Source of the DNA: Sclerodactyla briareus
Taxonomy: Eukaryota > Echinodermata > Holothuroidea > Dendrochirotida > Sclerodactylidae
Direction of reading: 5' to 3'
DNA: 64,000 nucleotides
Assembly: GCA_026419785.1 (NCBI GenBank)
Contig: JAODTK010005856.1
Location: forward strand, 186,001 to 250,000
Shown here: positions 45,190 to 56,780 of the stretch, piece after piece
How the letters are laid out: each line of letters opens with the position of its first letter
Numbering within the stretch: the stretch's first letter is position 1
The notes under the pieces: generated by a model
What the model saw: the letters and a program-made list of their open reading frames with translations, nothing else
Told to the model about the DNA's origin: nothing
The model's database searches: none
Position numbers and translations under genes: made by a program

Positions 45190-46080
45190 CTTAATAACAT
45201 GACCAATTTCAAACTTTCACTGAACTGGTTGACGCATGTCCCTTTTTCCGAAGTCCGAAGGAGTACAGGTTCTTTGTGGAATATACTGAATTGTCTGACG
45301 TATTCAATTAGACCACAATCTGCAACTTTCATCGACCATTTTCTCATTTCAATATATATGTTCAGAACCAATGGGGCCACACATGTCATAGGAATCTTAA
45401 CCAACTTGAACATTTGCAATGAATGAACGCAAATTATAATTTGGAACTGAAATGGAACTGAAGGGGACACCATACACATCAAGCTTCAAGAAATCTAAAC
45501 AAACTTTGAAATTGGAATGAACTATGGCAAAATATACTAACTGATAACTCCGTCTCATTTGGAAAATGTGGAAGGTAGGGATAAGTTCATACCTACAAAT
45601 TTTCATGGGAACGGGCAAACTTGCATTAGGCCTAATTATGCAATTAGACAGTTTTGAATGACTCCATTGGACCCTGAACTCTGTTAAATAATTTCAGGAC
45701 TGGCTTTAGACCATACTCACTGCCAGTGTTGGGATGAAAATTCTACAAACCTTGAAATTTCACATAAAGATCTGCTATATTAGACAGCTCACTTATCCTT
45801 TTTTTACGCTGTCAATCTAATCAGGTTCATCGACCCTCACTCACCCATGTGCCAAATCAATTCCACCTCGCCGTTACGTTCATCTGTAATCTTGCATCGA
45901 GCTTAAACAATGAATATTATAAAATCTGCCAATTACCCTCCTTTATAGTTGAGTTTTTTTCGCCCCAAGAACTAGTCAGGTTATGTCCACCCAACCCTGA
46001 GACTACATAAAAAAAATTCGTCAAAATTGGCCTCACCGTTTCAGGAGAAATCCTGCTACAAAGAAAGTTTTGTCCACCAG
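45190..46080 (+). repeat. ATGCAAATTAG family, copy 3 (diverged)
   Basis: Loosely periodic units (CTTTGAAATTGGAATGAACT, TAATTATGCAATTAGACAG, TTTAGACCATACTCACTGCC) lead to CTTGCATCGAGCTTAAACAA, CCACCCAACCCTGAGACTAC, TCGTCAAAATTGGCCTCACC and GAAATCCTGCTAC. The last part (45690-46075) follows the block order of 11.6-11.95 kb and 21.37-21.79 kb. No CA tract follows this copy. Confidence 0.7.
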
Positions 46081-47550
46081 TTCATGCGAAACAAACAGCA
46101 TTATTTGCATACCTGGTACTGTGTACTCCTGTGTACTTGGATGTATCAATTAGTGTGTACACAGTTTGTCGGGATTGAGCCTAGTCGTAGAGTCAATCCA
46201 AATTGCAGATGTCCATCACAAATCTTGTTGTTACGAACATCTAAACTACCGTACCTTTCAGTCACCCCACCCTAACCCTGACCCCACCCCTAATACCAAT
46301 CTCACCAGCCTCCTTTCCTTACCCAAGTTTTGCTCCCTGACTCTCCAATGGAGTGCCTTGCAAACTACTTGCTACACAAGTTACACTGAAAACAGTGGGT
46401 ACATGCCCAGTGGGATACTGCTAAACCGCCCATGCCATACTGTTTCCTGCTTCCATCCCATAGCTCCGTGACGTCGCCGAGAGGGCAAATCCTCAAACGG
46501 CACATTTTTCTGGGCCTAGTGATGGTTCTTCTTCCCAGGCAAATTGTTTTGTGTGAATTAATGAGAAAATACAAATGGTTAACTCCAATGGCTCTATTAT
46601 TCCCACAAGGTAGCCAGAGTAGTCCTAAGCTACTTTAAGGAGCCTAGGCCTAACTTGCGATGATTTTTGGTACAGGGAACCCACTTAGCCTAGAATTCAG
46701 AAAAAAAAAAACATGATATCTGAAAACACCTTGCAAATACCATGATTCAACATTTTTGTGAAATGTGTTCGTCTCAACCCATCTACATGCTGTTTCCATT
46801 ACTGATTGATTTTCAATGGTTTTAGACGCAGATTTTAAACGTTTATCGTAGCTGGGCTACGTTGACTTGTGCTGTAATAATCGTAATTTACTTAGGCCAT
46901 TACTAACGTATTATATAGGCTTACACGTTCACCGCTACGAAGTACGAAACCCTCTGCCTCAAACTTGCTGCAAATTGCTCCACATCCTGGTTTCAAGAAT
47001 CTATTGCTCCTGATCTTCGCAGAAACTTCTGAATTATCTATCTTAATATTTATCTCTGTACAACACATCTCTCTATTAGAAGGAGTATTCCATGATAATT
47101 TCGTGGAACGAGAAATATCAAGTGTGCACTTTCGAGTGACTTGCTGCGCGAATCGCCCCCTCGCTCCGGCCGTGTACGGACGTCGGTATTCATGTTCAGT
47201 ATAGTATGGTGCGTTCTTTCGAAGTGGGACTTTTGGTACTTACAAATGGACAAAAGTGAATACACCGTAGTTGCTTTCAAAGGTTATGTGACCAATCAAT
47301 CCCCTCGTGTTTGTCCACTCAACTAGTATATACGGTATCTACGAGGTCCGAAAGACGCTACTACATACGCTCGATTGCGAGGTCATATCTCCGAGTGAAT
47401 TATGGGGGGAAATGAAAAGGATCTTGGGAATATGTCAACTTTTCCATGGAATCACTCTTAAACTACCTCAAACATGAATTTAAATTTTGTGAACATGTCA
47501 GGCAGAAGCAAACTATTGTAGAAACATAGAATGCAATTTGAGAAACAGTC
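46081..47550. other. No recognisable gene
   Basis: Contains a C-rich run with CCCTAACCCTGACC (46269) and no convincing exon on either strand. Confidence 0.4.
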
Positions 47551-48260
47551 CAAATCCCTCTTCATAGCAGAAACTGCATTTTGTAGATTAAACAAAATAG
47601 CCCCTCGTTCCTCTTTTAATAACGGTCGCGAGACCTTGAACCTTCACAAGGTCACAAAGTTGTCCCCAGGGGTCACTGAACACTGTTTCCTCCAGGTTCG
47701 GTCCACATTCATCAAAGTATGACCGTATAGGGTCCTATGATATTTCTTTTCACACCAGATGTTACTAGTTTTTTAACTCAAATGGCCTTATATGACGTTC
47801 CAGTCAAAAATCTGTGTTACCTCTAACGGAGCCTCTTACACAATGAACATTATGACTGAGTTTCAAGACAATCTAATGCTTTTGTAGAAGAAGATACATT
47901 TGTTATTGTGAACAAAATGGCCAATTGTGAAGCTTTATGACCTTTGACCTTGACCTTCACAAGGTCAGAAATGTCCTGTGGTCCATGATCCTTATGTCAA
48001 TTTTGGTCAACATCATCAAAGATTGAGCGCGAATTTGGCAGCCAAAACGTTAAGACAAAAAAGTAAAAAAAAAAAAGCCAAAAATCAATTGTGGACACAC
48101 CGGAATTTAGTAGAATAGAATGACATGGCATCACCATGCTAAACCACTTAGCGTTTGAGCCAAAAACCAGAATGCAAAGGCCTTAGTGATCCCATGACTC
48201 ATCACTACTTTAACACTCTCAAAATCACCATAAGGAATCGTTCTCTCCACATTCTACACC
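47551..48260 (+). repeat. Dispersed repeat with GACCTTCACAAGGTCA, two diverged copies
   Basis: AACCTTCACAAGGTCA (47639) with GTCACTGAACACTG and CATTCATCAAAGTATGA is followed about 315 bases later by TGACCTTCACAAGGTCA (47951) with GGTCCATGATCCTTATG and CATCATCAAAGATTGA. The intervening parts (AGCCTCTTACACAATGAACA and similar) are less alike. GGCCTTAGTGATCCC at 48178 recurs as GGCTTAGTGATTC near 58425, in the lead-in to the 58 kb array. Confidence 0.7.
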
Positions 48261-49589
48261 ATCCATGATTGACTAGAAATCTGTCTGGAAAATCAATCAA
48301 ACACTGGGGTCCTCGAACAAAACAGATTTTCCCTGAGATTATCTAATGGTGTATTGGGGGAAAAACTTCAATTCTCTCTGTCATATCTAGAATTCCATGA
48401 TTTCTCTCACTTTCAAGATATCTATCAATTGAATGGCTATCGAAATGGTATCGAACGTAGCAACAAGGGTAATAATGAAACACATTTGTCTCGGTGGACA
48501 AATAATTAACAAATAATTGCACTGGATTTAGCCTGTGATCTTGCAACTCCAAGATTTCACACTGTTTAATATTATACTTACGTTACCACCAAGGTGTGAA
48601 AGCCCTCTCTGTCAGACCTGCGATGCAAAAGAAAATGGGAGTATCGGTTTAGTGCCAAAATCTACTTACATTACATAGGCATCAGTTGAAGTTCTTTCCT
48701 GACATTGCAGCTTGCTAGGGTCATTAACTTTTCAGTGGTTGATGTCCTGAAAAAACATACCCCCATCCTCGACAAATTATTATTAGTTAGAGTGAAGGTG
48801 ATGCCGAGACGGCAACAACTGTCGCTTTACGCACCTAGCAAAGTCCTTTGCTAGAATCATCTTCAACACGACTTGTTGTCTCTGCTTGCGCATCAGCAGC
48901 GACTTGAAATAGTTTCACTCCCAAGGAGTCAACTTTGGGGATTGCATGTGTTCTCTGTGTTACTGAGCAGATCGGGGGAAAGAAGTTTAGTTGCAGCTTT
49001 ATCAAATTCTTGAGGCGTCCACCATGTGAGAGGTCTTTGGAAAACTCAGAGAAATGGAAACAAAGGCCATCCAATCATGACAATTTTAAAAACCTGATAC
49101 AAATCACCTCAAATTCGCCCTTAATATTTCCTTGTGGGTAAATCTCAAAGACTGGAATTATCTGGTAGCCCGCCATTGAACATTTCAAGTACCTGCGTAT
49201 CTTTTGAGAAGTTAAAAATTTCCATACTTGGACAGATACTCCAGTTGAGGTCTACCAGTGTTAAACAGCTGGACAACAATATCATTATCAAGGAAACTGA
49301 AGTGATGTCTAGTCAAGCCAAAAATCCCATACCATTTCCTCCAGCTTCAGCCACACTGCTTAGAGGGTTAGAAGGAGAGAATCAAAATTAACCTGAGATC
49401 TTTCCTGAAAATTCACCTGATGAATAATTTTTGCCCATTCAACTTGGAGGAAGCGTTGCGATTTGTTGGGAATCAACATGCATGACCTTGCTGTTGGAGA
49501 TTATATCACGATCCCTTGGACAAAGAAATCTTGTGTGATAGTGCAACTGTAACCCCCATACAACTTGGTATGTCTGAAAGCTTTTAAAT
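48261..49589. other. No recognised gene; two unproven open frames
   Basis: The frames 48835-49074 minus (79 codons) and 49134-49391 plus (85 codons) have non-repetitive composition. Neither has clear splice signals or a known motif, and they lie on opposite strands, so I leave them uncalled. Confidence 0.35.
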
Positions 49590-49880
49590 TGGAATGCACC
49601 GATCTTCAAGAGTCGTCAATATACGCCAGAACAGAAAAAGTAATGGCCCAAGAGAACCGATCTTAGGGAAAACACCACAGGACCTTTTGCCAATGGTAAC
49701 CGAAACACCCATTGATGACAACACATTGTTCCCTATTTTGAAGCCACTCACGAATCACTTAAGGACATTCCCTCTAATGCCAAAACTTTCCAATTTGAGA
49801 AGAGACGCTCATCATGGAATCCTGTCAAAAGATTTTTTCGAAGATGAACCTTCTAATTATCACAGGGTTTTTGTTACCGG
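49590..49880 (-). mobile_element. LINE reverse-transcriptase fragment, minus strand
   Basis: Minus-strand reading gives VIREWLQNREQCVVINGC (about 49775-49720), then a broken VTSGVPQGSVLGP box visible as PKIGSLGPLLFLF (about 49675-49635). In CR1/Jockey reverse transcriptases the WIxxFLxxRxQxVxxNG stretch precedes the SGVPQGSVLGPxLF motif B in the same way. The 146-codon plus-strand frame 49594-50034 lies largely antisense to this and is rejected as a gene. Resembles 53562-53800. Confidence 0.85.
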
Positions 49881-51059
49881 ACTAACCCAAACAATAGGAA
49901 TTAGCTTTCATACGGCCATAGCAATAGCAAACCTCCATGCTAAGTATACGCCCTCTACTTCTGGTGGTTGGAACAGTTACTGTTTGGAAGGGACTAACAA
50001 GAACAACATACATCTGCACACATATGCACACTAGCATGATCGCAGTTTCTCTTACCTTTAGCACATGCGTAGGACCATAGCAGGAAGTGCCATCTGGGAA
50101 GTCTCTGGGTCTTTTTATAGTGACTTTTCCTTCATGATTACTTGCCAGCAGAGGAATCAATTCGGATTCAAGGCCTCGGGAGGTTGTCTACCTGGATAAT
50201 GTATGTTTTTGTCAGCTTGAATCCTTCACGCAGGTCACAGCATAAAGTATGCCTCTTTTGGGTGGTATTCGATGTAGCCGCGATCACACACTGAAGGCAC
50301 TGCAAATTGCCCACCCCCTCTTTTGTCCCTGCTCAAATGTCTCATGCTGAGCGTCCAGCATGGAGGCAACAGGTACTATTAGTCTTTGGCATGACCCGAT
50401 CAGGATTGGAAACCTGATCTCATGGCTGTAAGCCAATGCTCTACCAGCTGTGGGGCCAACCAGTCTGGTCCAAGTAACCACGATACATGAGAAGGAAAAC
50501 CGCTACTTATATATCATCAGTGCATACTCCATACACCTGCATTAAACTAGAATAGTGAATACGAACCTCCAGTAATCTCTGAAGGTATGGTATGCGACAC
50601 ACAGGCCGGCGTTGGAGGTACAGTGACGTCATCAACCATGCAAACGGCGCAGAAAGCTTGGTCCACTATGTAGAAGGTCAGAAACTGCAGTTGACACACC
50701 AAAAATTTATAACCCAACCTGGACATGAACGCCGATTATTGACTGGTATTAGTGTTGCATGGCTTATGCTCCAATGATTCAAAATGTCTGCTGATTGTCA
50801 AGATCATATGCTCTTCCCTAAGAAATGGCGTCAATGGAAACAAATGTTAACTAATTGGCATTTCTGTTGAGTCATGTGACAAAACTACCTCTATCCGAAT
50901 GTCAGCATAACAAAGAAATGAATGGTGACTTTCATGGGGTGGAACTAGAGCACCAGTGGTTCTGTAGCTCAAACCGCACACATGTTTCGCAAACGAATAC
51001 ACAATATGTGATAAATGTTCAAGATCATGAGGCCAAGAAGGCAGTCTCAAACAACATGG
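49881..51059. other. No recognisable host gene
   Basis: Apart from the tRNA-like scrap at 50385 nothing is identified; the frames at 50592-50777 and 50855-51154 show no domain. Confidence 0.4.
50385..50465 (-). repeat. tRNA-like pseudogene or SINE head
   Basis: On the minus strand, TGGCCCCACAGCTGGTAGAG resembles a D arm, and ATCAGGTTTCCAATCCTGAT forms a perfect 6-bp T-arm stem around a loop near the B-box consensus GGTTCRANTCC. GGGTCATGCCA follows and can pair with TGGCCC at the 5' side. The D stem is defective, so a working tRNA is unlikely. Confidence 0.45.
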
Positions 51060-51810
51060 CCTATTGTGCCCCTGTAATCACTTTTGACCTTGATCTTCAT
51101 TCTGTCCAAGATGTCTTAAGCAGTCCATTAAAGTCCACCGCGGGCCCACACTAGGTCTTTGAATCCTGCATCTCTGGGCACCCTTAAAATACGGCTCTCA
51201 GACATAGTAAAAAAATGGCCAAACATCGGCACTTTGCAACTGAACTTGTAGGAGATCAATGTCTTGCCTGTATTTCAAAAATTGGGCCCGCTCAAAATTC
51301 CCATAACACCCCCAATTGCCCTCTACCGGAGAACCATTACATGTAACTCTGAAGAAATTTCAACAACCTCGTGGGAGGAGATGAATTTCAAGTACCATTG
51401 TGTGAATTCCATAAATTGAACCTTCGAACTAAAATTCCTGAACACCCTGATGGCTGCTAGACATCATTATGACCATCATTATGACTGAATGTCAGCACTG
51501 TGCACTAAAATTTGTTAGAGGGAAGCATTTTTGCATAACTCCACATGATGGCCCAGGGCCCATACTGGGCCTTGGGTCCTAAGGCTAATTCCTGGGCACC
51601 CAGAAGTACGCGTTAGACAAACATATGAATGACATCACACTTGTGCAACAACATTGTTGGAGATACCAGATTTTGCAGTATTTCATATAATAGCCCAAGG
51701 GCCAAAAATAGGCCCAAGCTGAGCTCACAATCCTGAACACCCCCATGTCTCTACACAAGGACTATTACATGTAACTTTGAAGAAAATCAATTGAAGCTTG
51801 TGGGTAATTT
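51060..51810 (+). repeat. Two diverged tandem units of ~420 bp
   Basis: GGGCCCACACTAGGTCTTTG, CTCTGGGCACCC, TATTTCAAAAATTGGGCCC, CATTACATGTAACTCTGAAG (51143-51357) recur as GGGCCCATACTGGGCCTTGG, TTCCTGGGCACCC, TATTTCATATAATAGCCC and TATTACATGTAACTTTGAAG (51556-51782). Confidence 0.85.
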
Positions 51811-52039
51811 GAGTAATTTTATTGAATATGACAAAACCCACCATTTCAATAATGTCCAACGCTTCTACAAAAACTATGGCTGTGCCACTGCATCAGCTCT
51901 GTTAAATAGGTCAGGAAAACAAATGGGAGTGCATTTCCGGCCCTCATAGGAAGGTCTTATTCCTCAGAATTTCTGGTAGATGCTACACCTCAGCTGATGC
52001 TGGCTCCCTGCTCAGATAGTAATGACCCTATGATATATT

Positions 52040-52120
52040 CCAGCCCCCCCGGGAACCCCCCCCCCCCCCCCCGAGCGCCGCCCCCTGAAAAATATTGCTG
52101 GCTATGCCACTGGATTCAAC
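52040..52120 (+). repeat. C-rich dispersed element, short copy
   Basis: CCAGCCCCCCCGGGAACCCC and a C-run (to about 52071) are followed by CCTGAAAAATATTGCTGGCT and ATGCCACTGG. A C- or G-run beside a GGC(A/G)TAGCCA-like end occurs widely in invertebrate genomes, from general knowledge. Confidence 0.6.
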
Positions 52121-52519
52121 TTCCGTGTACCAAAAAGTACCGTTTCCTGGCATCTGAGTGACCTATTTCCTTCAAAACTTCCTCATGATCTGTTCCAAGC
52201 GATGGTGGTGCTCCGTTTTGACAACTGGCAAAATCATCCTCCACATTTCACACGGTGTGTACATTAGGCCTATTTTGCATATTGTCCACTTTGCTGGTCA
52301 GATATTAAAGGCTAAAATGAAGGAGGTTGGGTTCCTAATTTCACCTGTTTACCAAAATTGTAACCTTGCATTGGGTTTTTTGGTATTATTTGGTTTGTAC
52401 TCACTTGCTGACACTTGAATATGAAGAGGCCTTAGATGCGTGACAACTTTTCAACATTTTCCTTTCACACTAAAATTGCACATCCAGGGTTCGCAATTAG
52501 GTCTGGCATGCAAACCGAT

Positions 52520-52722
52520 ATGGCCCTCTGCTCAGATAGTGAACCGCAGTGAAACTCGACCCCCCACATCTTGAAACGGATTGATGCCCCTGCCCAGCCC
52601 CCTGTCGGGGGAGCAACCCCCCCCCCACCCCCCACCCCCCCCCCCCCCCCCCACCCCCCACCCCCCCCCCCCCCCCCCCCTCCCCGTCAGGCTAATTCTG
52701 GCGCTACCACTGATCACACATG
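52520..52722 (+). repeat. C-rich dispersed element, long copy
   Basis: GCCCCCTGTCGGGGGAGC leads into about 70 bases of almost pure C broken by A, then CCGTCAGGCTAATTCTGGCG and CTACCACTGA. The ends resemble the 52.04 kb copy (GGCTATGCCACTG) and the G-rich piece at 29.34 kb. TGCTCAGATAGT precedes both the 52.01 and the 52.53 kb copies. Confidence 0.7.
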
Positions 52723-53561
52723 TGTTGACAAAATGTTCCCAACTATCATTACCTACATTGGATAGTGCTCGGATTTGTCGTTGGACCGGGGAATTCTCTG
52801 GACAAACGCTTTTTCTATGAGAACAACAAAAACTTTTCTCGTTGTGCCCGTCCGAAGAGTACAAAGGTCAATTTTATCAACAATTCACCTCTATGCCTCA
52901 TAGTCTATATGATGTTGAGTCAACATTTATGCAATCACGCCACATCTCCTCCTACCCCTCCCTTTTTTCCACCTGGCCACCACTGTGAGCTCAGCAACGA
53001 ACTATATAAAGGCAATCAGCTATAAATTGAACTACATTCAGCAATGATGAAAAACTAAAATGGAAAGTGAGGCACTCACTCACGTGGAAGAATCCAGATA
53101 CTTGTTGTGTTTGCCAGTCCATGGAAATAGAGGAGATGAGTGCCGACCTCCACTGATACTCCCAACAATAAACAAAGAGAATATCAGGGATGGCTGTACT
53201 GATCTGATTCATGATAGGGGTGTGTGTCTGGCTTCTCATCTGTACACAAACAAAAGGTCACATTATGGGAATACGAAGCATGTGTCATCCACGTGACCTG
53301 CACCTTCCGCACTCATGGGAAGAGTAATGGCCATTATAAACTGGGTAATGTCTGGTGTTACGAACGATGTGGGGGTGCATCAAACTACAGGTTTGGTCTA
53401 TCTTAATTTTTTCTCAAGGGTGTGCCTAAGTCCAAATTCATGTAGTTTTTATTGCTTTATTACTATACAACTACGTATGAGGTGTGTCAGTAGGTCTTTC
53501 ATCATCCACAAATGATCGCTTTGCATCTTTCGGCATTTAAAAACATTTGCTAGTCGGAGAT

Positions 53562-53800
53562 TCAGTCTAAATCCCTTCGAACATTTGTATCATCATTCAA
53601 AGTCACTCCCCAATACAACTTCCGTGTCATCCACAAACTTCTCAACTCTTGATTGAACAGAATCTTTGGGATTCTTCGTACAAGCTGGAAAGAGCAAGAA
53701 GACCAAGAACCGACTCTTGGGGAACCCCACTGGTGACCTTCTGCCGGGTAGGAAAACATTAATGACAATACCATTAATAACAACTCTCTGCACCCTATGG
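53562..53800 (-). mobile_element. LINE reverse-transcriptase core, minus strand
   Basis: Minus-strand QRVVINGIVINVFLP (about 53793-53750) is followed by a degraded SGVPQGSVLGP box (SPVGFPKSRFLVFLLF) and RVEKFVDDTEVVLG (53645-53605), whose VDD corresponds to the catalytic [FY]xDD box. Frames are largely intact over 66 codons (53593-53793). No C-terminal part follows on the low-coordinate side. Confidence 0.85.
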
Positions 53801-54049
53801 TGGAGCCACTCAGGGTGTATCGAAGCCCAAATTCATATAGTTTGTATCCTATCGGGTGTTTCAGTAGGTCTGTCATTATCCACAAATGATCAGTCAGAGG
53901 ATTATACTGAAGTGAGTAATATGCATGGAGGGCACGTCATTATTGTAGGATGCCGGAGTCTGTCATTTGACATAGAAGTTCACATCACTGGTGGACACTG
54001 ACACACCTTCTATGGGGATTGTAGGGTGTGTCATGGTCAATCATGAAGG

Positions 54050-54262
54050 TTACCTACTCAGTTAGTTCATATTAGTAGGAAAGAGACAGGAAGGAACTAA
54101 TTCCTCATAAACAACCTTGTAACCACAATAACAAGAGAAAAAGAACAAACAGGGGGGAACCAAAAGATTCTCCCACAATTCCTTACCCAAGTCAAGACTG
54201 TTCTTCAATACATTAGGACTCTTAGACCGTACAACAATCGGCAGGGAGGCTATCCACAAATG
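54050..54262 (-). mobile_element. LINE 3' end, minus strand
   Basis: The minus-strand peptide contains LPIVVRSKSPNVLKNSLDLG (near 54245-54180), matching the LPxxVVxxxSxNxFKxxLD ending of CR1-like ORF2, and the following GTTTATGAGGAATTAG and CTACTAATATGAACTAACTG tail resemble 34.98-35.07 kb. It separates two copies of the tandem unit, so it is probably an insertion into an existing duplication. Confidence 0.7.
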
Positions 54263-54425
54263 ATCTGTCAGAGAATAATCCCGAAGTGAGTCATATGCAC
54301 GAGAACTTGGGAAGGCCCTCCGTTATTGTAGGCTGCATGAGTGTGTCATTTGACATGAATGTTCACCTCGCCTAGTGGCACCTTCCATGGGTTTTCACTG
54401 ATGGGTGTGTCATGCAATGCCCAAG

Positions 54426-55150
54426 TGCAGTCGAACCTCGGGGTCGAGGGGGGGGGGGGGAACATGTCCTTCTATATTCATATCCCAATTTTGGGGATAT
54501 TATGGATTTGTCTTCGCCATTACCGTCGTGTCCGCATCCGCTGCCGGAAGATTTGTGTTAGCACAATAAGTCTTAATGCTTCATCCGATTGAACTGAAAC
54601 TTGGCACACATGTTCGCTCCAGATAGATCTCGGATGAGTTGTATGACTGCTGCCCTCTATGTTGGCAGTTATACATAAAAACAGCAGGTGTCCAGGTTTA
54701 CACGGATGTGGGCGGGTGTAGACTTTAATGGCTCTGGAAAACATGGCAATGGCAGATCACTAAAGGTCAAATTCGCAAGGAAAATTAAGTTTGTCCGATT
54801 CACATGAAACTTGGTGGGTGTGAACTTCAGATGGTCCTGAAAAAGTCAAGTTTGCAAAATTCTGCAATTTTAACAAACTTTGATGCATTTGTGCATTAAG
54901 GAACATGACAGTTCATTTGGAATAACTCTGCCCCTCCCATTGGTCATAAGTGGGGTTATACATGTCGGCAGTTTACCCCGCAGGTGGTGTCTAGTTTGAG
55001 GATGCTCTCTTCTCGATCAACTCCAGCTGGCATTGTAGCAGTATCGGAGTTGTTTCACCACCACTCCCAAAAAAAATTGAACATGACCATGGAATGGTAA
55101 GCATCTCTGGATAATTTAAACCTCCTCTGGCCCCAACGGGGGGAAGTGAA
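54426..55150 (+). repeat. Dispersed repeat with ATTCACATGAAACTTGGTGG blocks
   Basis: TTCATCCGATTGAACTGAAA with CTTGGCACACATGTTC (54582) and TTGTCCGATTCACATGAAAC with TTGGTGGGTGTGAAC (54792) are related units about 210 bases apart; a G-run sits at 54450-54461. No gene seen. Confidence 0.55.
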
Positions 55151-55367
55151 GGAGGAGTGTTGTATTAGTTTGTATCTAAGGCACCCAATTTCTCATATAT
55201 TTGGACATTCCTGACACAAGATATCAAGGTGTGCCAAAACCCAGTCTGTTCACAAATGTAGTTGTTGGTTTTTTTCAGAGGCGTTGTGCAACAGGGCAGA
55301 AACATGTAATGGAGATGGTGACAGTGATGAGAGGATGCAACACCTAGAACGTAAACAAACATGCTAC

Positions 55368-55702
55368 CTGTCAAGCTCAGTTCATGAGAATCCATCTTTG
55401 AAACAACCTCCTCTAAGCGGTCAACTGTACCGGTAGCTAATACCACTCAAGGCGTCAGCTGGCTCCAGACAATGAATAATTCTATCAAAACTGATGCAGT
55501 CGCAATACGAGTAGCGAGATTCACACCTCTCCTCAATTTTGCAAGGCCCAGGGTTATGGTATGGCACATATTCGTTTTTAATGACGTTCTCTCTATCGAC
55601 GATCCAGACATGGCAACGTCCAAAATGGTCACATGAAAACCTTCCATTATTTTTTTTTGTTGGAAAGGATATAGGCTGAACATGTAAAATATGACTGGAC
55701 TT
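55368..55702 (-). CDS. Cysteine-rich coding-like block, possibly a frameshifted exon
   Basis: On the minus strand one frame is open for 93 codons from 55702 to a TGA at 55421-55423. It has seven cysteines in its second half: spacing C-x5-C-x23-C-x5-C-x6-C-x-C-x8-C, with segments CHVWIVDRENVIKNEYVPY and ERCESRYSYCDCISFDRIIH. A different, shorter frame then reads VLATGTVDRLEEVVSKMDSH to a good donor, CAG then GTAGCA, at 55367/55368. Shifting by one base near 55440 would join the two frames. No ATG start is present; an acceptor-like TTCAG lies at about 55670. The spaced cysteines suggest an extracellular module, but I recognise no named domain. Not seen elsewhere in the window. It may be an exon with an assembly indel, a pseudo-exon, or chance. 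Confidence 0.35.
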
Positions 55703-55773
55703 TCATACTTTCTATTCATGACATTATGGACGGCCGAAACCACAGATCGAATTCCAGCCGATTTGAGTGTACC

Positions 55774-56045
55774 GATAAGGCATGGTCAGCTATTGCAAAA
55801 TTGCCTTGTGACATCACAGAGGAGCACAGTGTCCCTCATAATACAGAGTCAAAGAAAACATACTTTCAAAAATCTTTTACAAAACAAACTATAAATGGTA
55901 TCAGAATAGAAACCTACAAATCATTCGCAAACAACAATGAACAATCTCATTTGCGAGTGGATATCTTGGTTTTTATGATGATATCATGACACGAAATGCA
56001 GTATTCACTGTGTAGGTCCATGGGTGGCCTTCGCATCATTCCCCT
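55774..56045 (+). repeat. Dispersed repeat shared with 16.5 kb, copy B
   Basis: Counterpart of 16471-16770, from GATAAGGCATGGTCAGCTAT to GGCCTTCGCATCATTCCCC. This copy has an 87-codon open frame (55726-55989) that the other copy breaks. Confidence 0.65.
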
Positions 56046-56379
56046 TTTGATGTCATAGCTGCCTCAAAATTTCTTAATAATAATTGAATAATCTCAACGA
56101 AGCAACTTAATTGTTAGAACTTCCAAATTTTGTGTGTGGGGTTTTCATATTGTCCTCTTTGTAGTTTGAAGCAAATCGCCAGGTACATGACCATTGGCCT
56201 TTATTAAGTAGCTCGGTAGAGAGGCACACAAGTGAAATTTGCAATCGTACCCGACTATTTCTCTAGAAATGTATGTGGGAAACACTACAAAATGTACTGT
56301 GTTGCTTTGTGCACCGTATATATAACATCCGAGCATCGACTCATCAATAGTTTTTAGATCAGTGGCTAATAATATGATA

Positions 56380-56780
56380 CTTTGGTCACTGAAAAGTCAC
56401 ATTACATTATTATTCAACTTATTTTAGGTGGTGGTTTAATGGGTTATACAGAAACAATCACTGCAGTTCAAAGAAATCGATCACATGTCCATTGTATTTT
56501 GACGGGCCCTTGTATGATCAAAGACCGACAGATCAAAGAGACACACATGGTATGGTACATGACTGTCTTTGAATCACATTCTTTTTATCACATCACTACA
56601 CCAGACATATTAGAGAAAAATGTATGCTCAATGACAATTGCTCAAAAGGGCACACATGACAATCCTTTCATCACTGCACCCGACATGCTAAGGGACCAAT
56701 GTATGATCGACTAATATCTCGAAGAGGCACACATGGTATGATTCATAACTTTCTTGAGAGGCAATATTTTTGCAGCCGCA
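56380..56780 (+). repeat. Imperfect ~90-130-bp tandem repeat
   Basis: TTGTATGATCAAAGACCGAC, AATGTATGCTCAATGACAAT and AATGTATGATCGACTAATAT (56511, 56619, 56699) each start a unit with AAAAGGCACACATG-like and CACTACACCAGACAT/CACTGCACCCGACAT blocks. The 110-codon frame across it is not called. Confidence 0.7.

Larger units (their letters stand above)
51811..53399. other. No recognisable gene; holds C-rich elements
   Basis: Besides the two C-rich elements listed separately, nothing is identified. Pro- or Gly-rich frames near 52571-52864 come from the C-run. Confidence 0.45.
53400..54425 (+). repeat. Tandem units split by LINE insertions
   Basis: ATCCACAAATGATCAGTCAG, GAAGTGAGTAATATGCATGG, TTATTGTAGGATGCCGGAGT and GTGTCATTTGACATGAA-type blocks at 53877-54030 recur at 54250-54420. 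Part of it (AAGTCCAAATTCATGTAGTT and TCAGTAGGTCT) occurs at 53428 and 53828. The two LINE pieces below lie between or within these units. Confidence 0.8.

Noticed and set aside
49594..50034. 146-codon plus-strand open frame, one of the longest in the window
   Set aside because: Its first half is antisense to an unmistakable minus-strand LINE reverse-transcriptase fragment, and the plus-strand peptide shows no domain.
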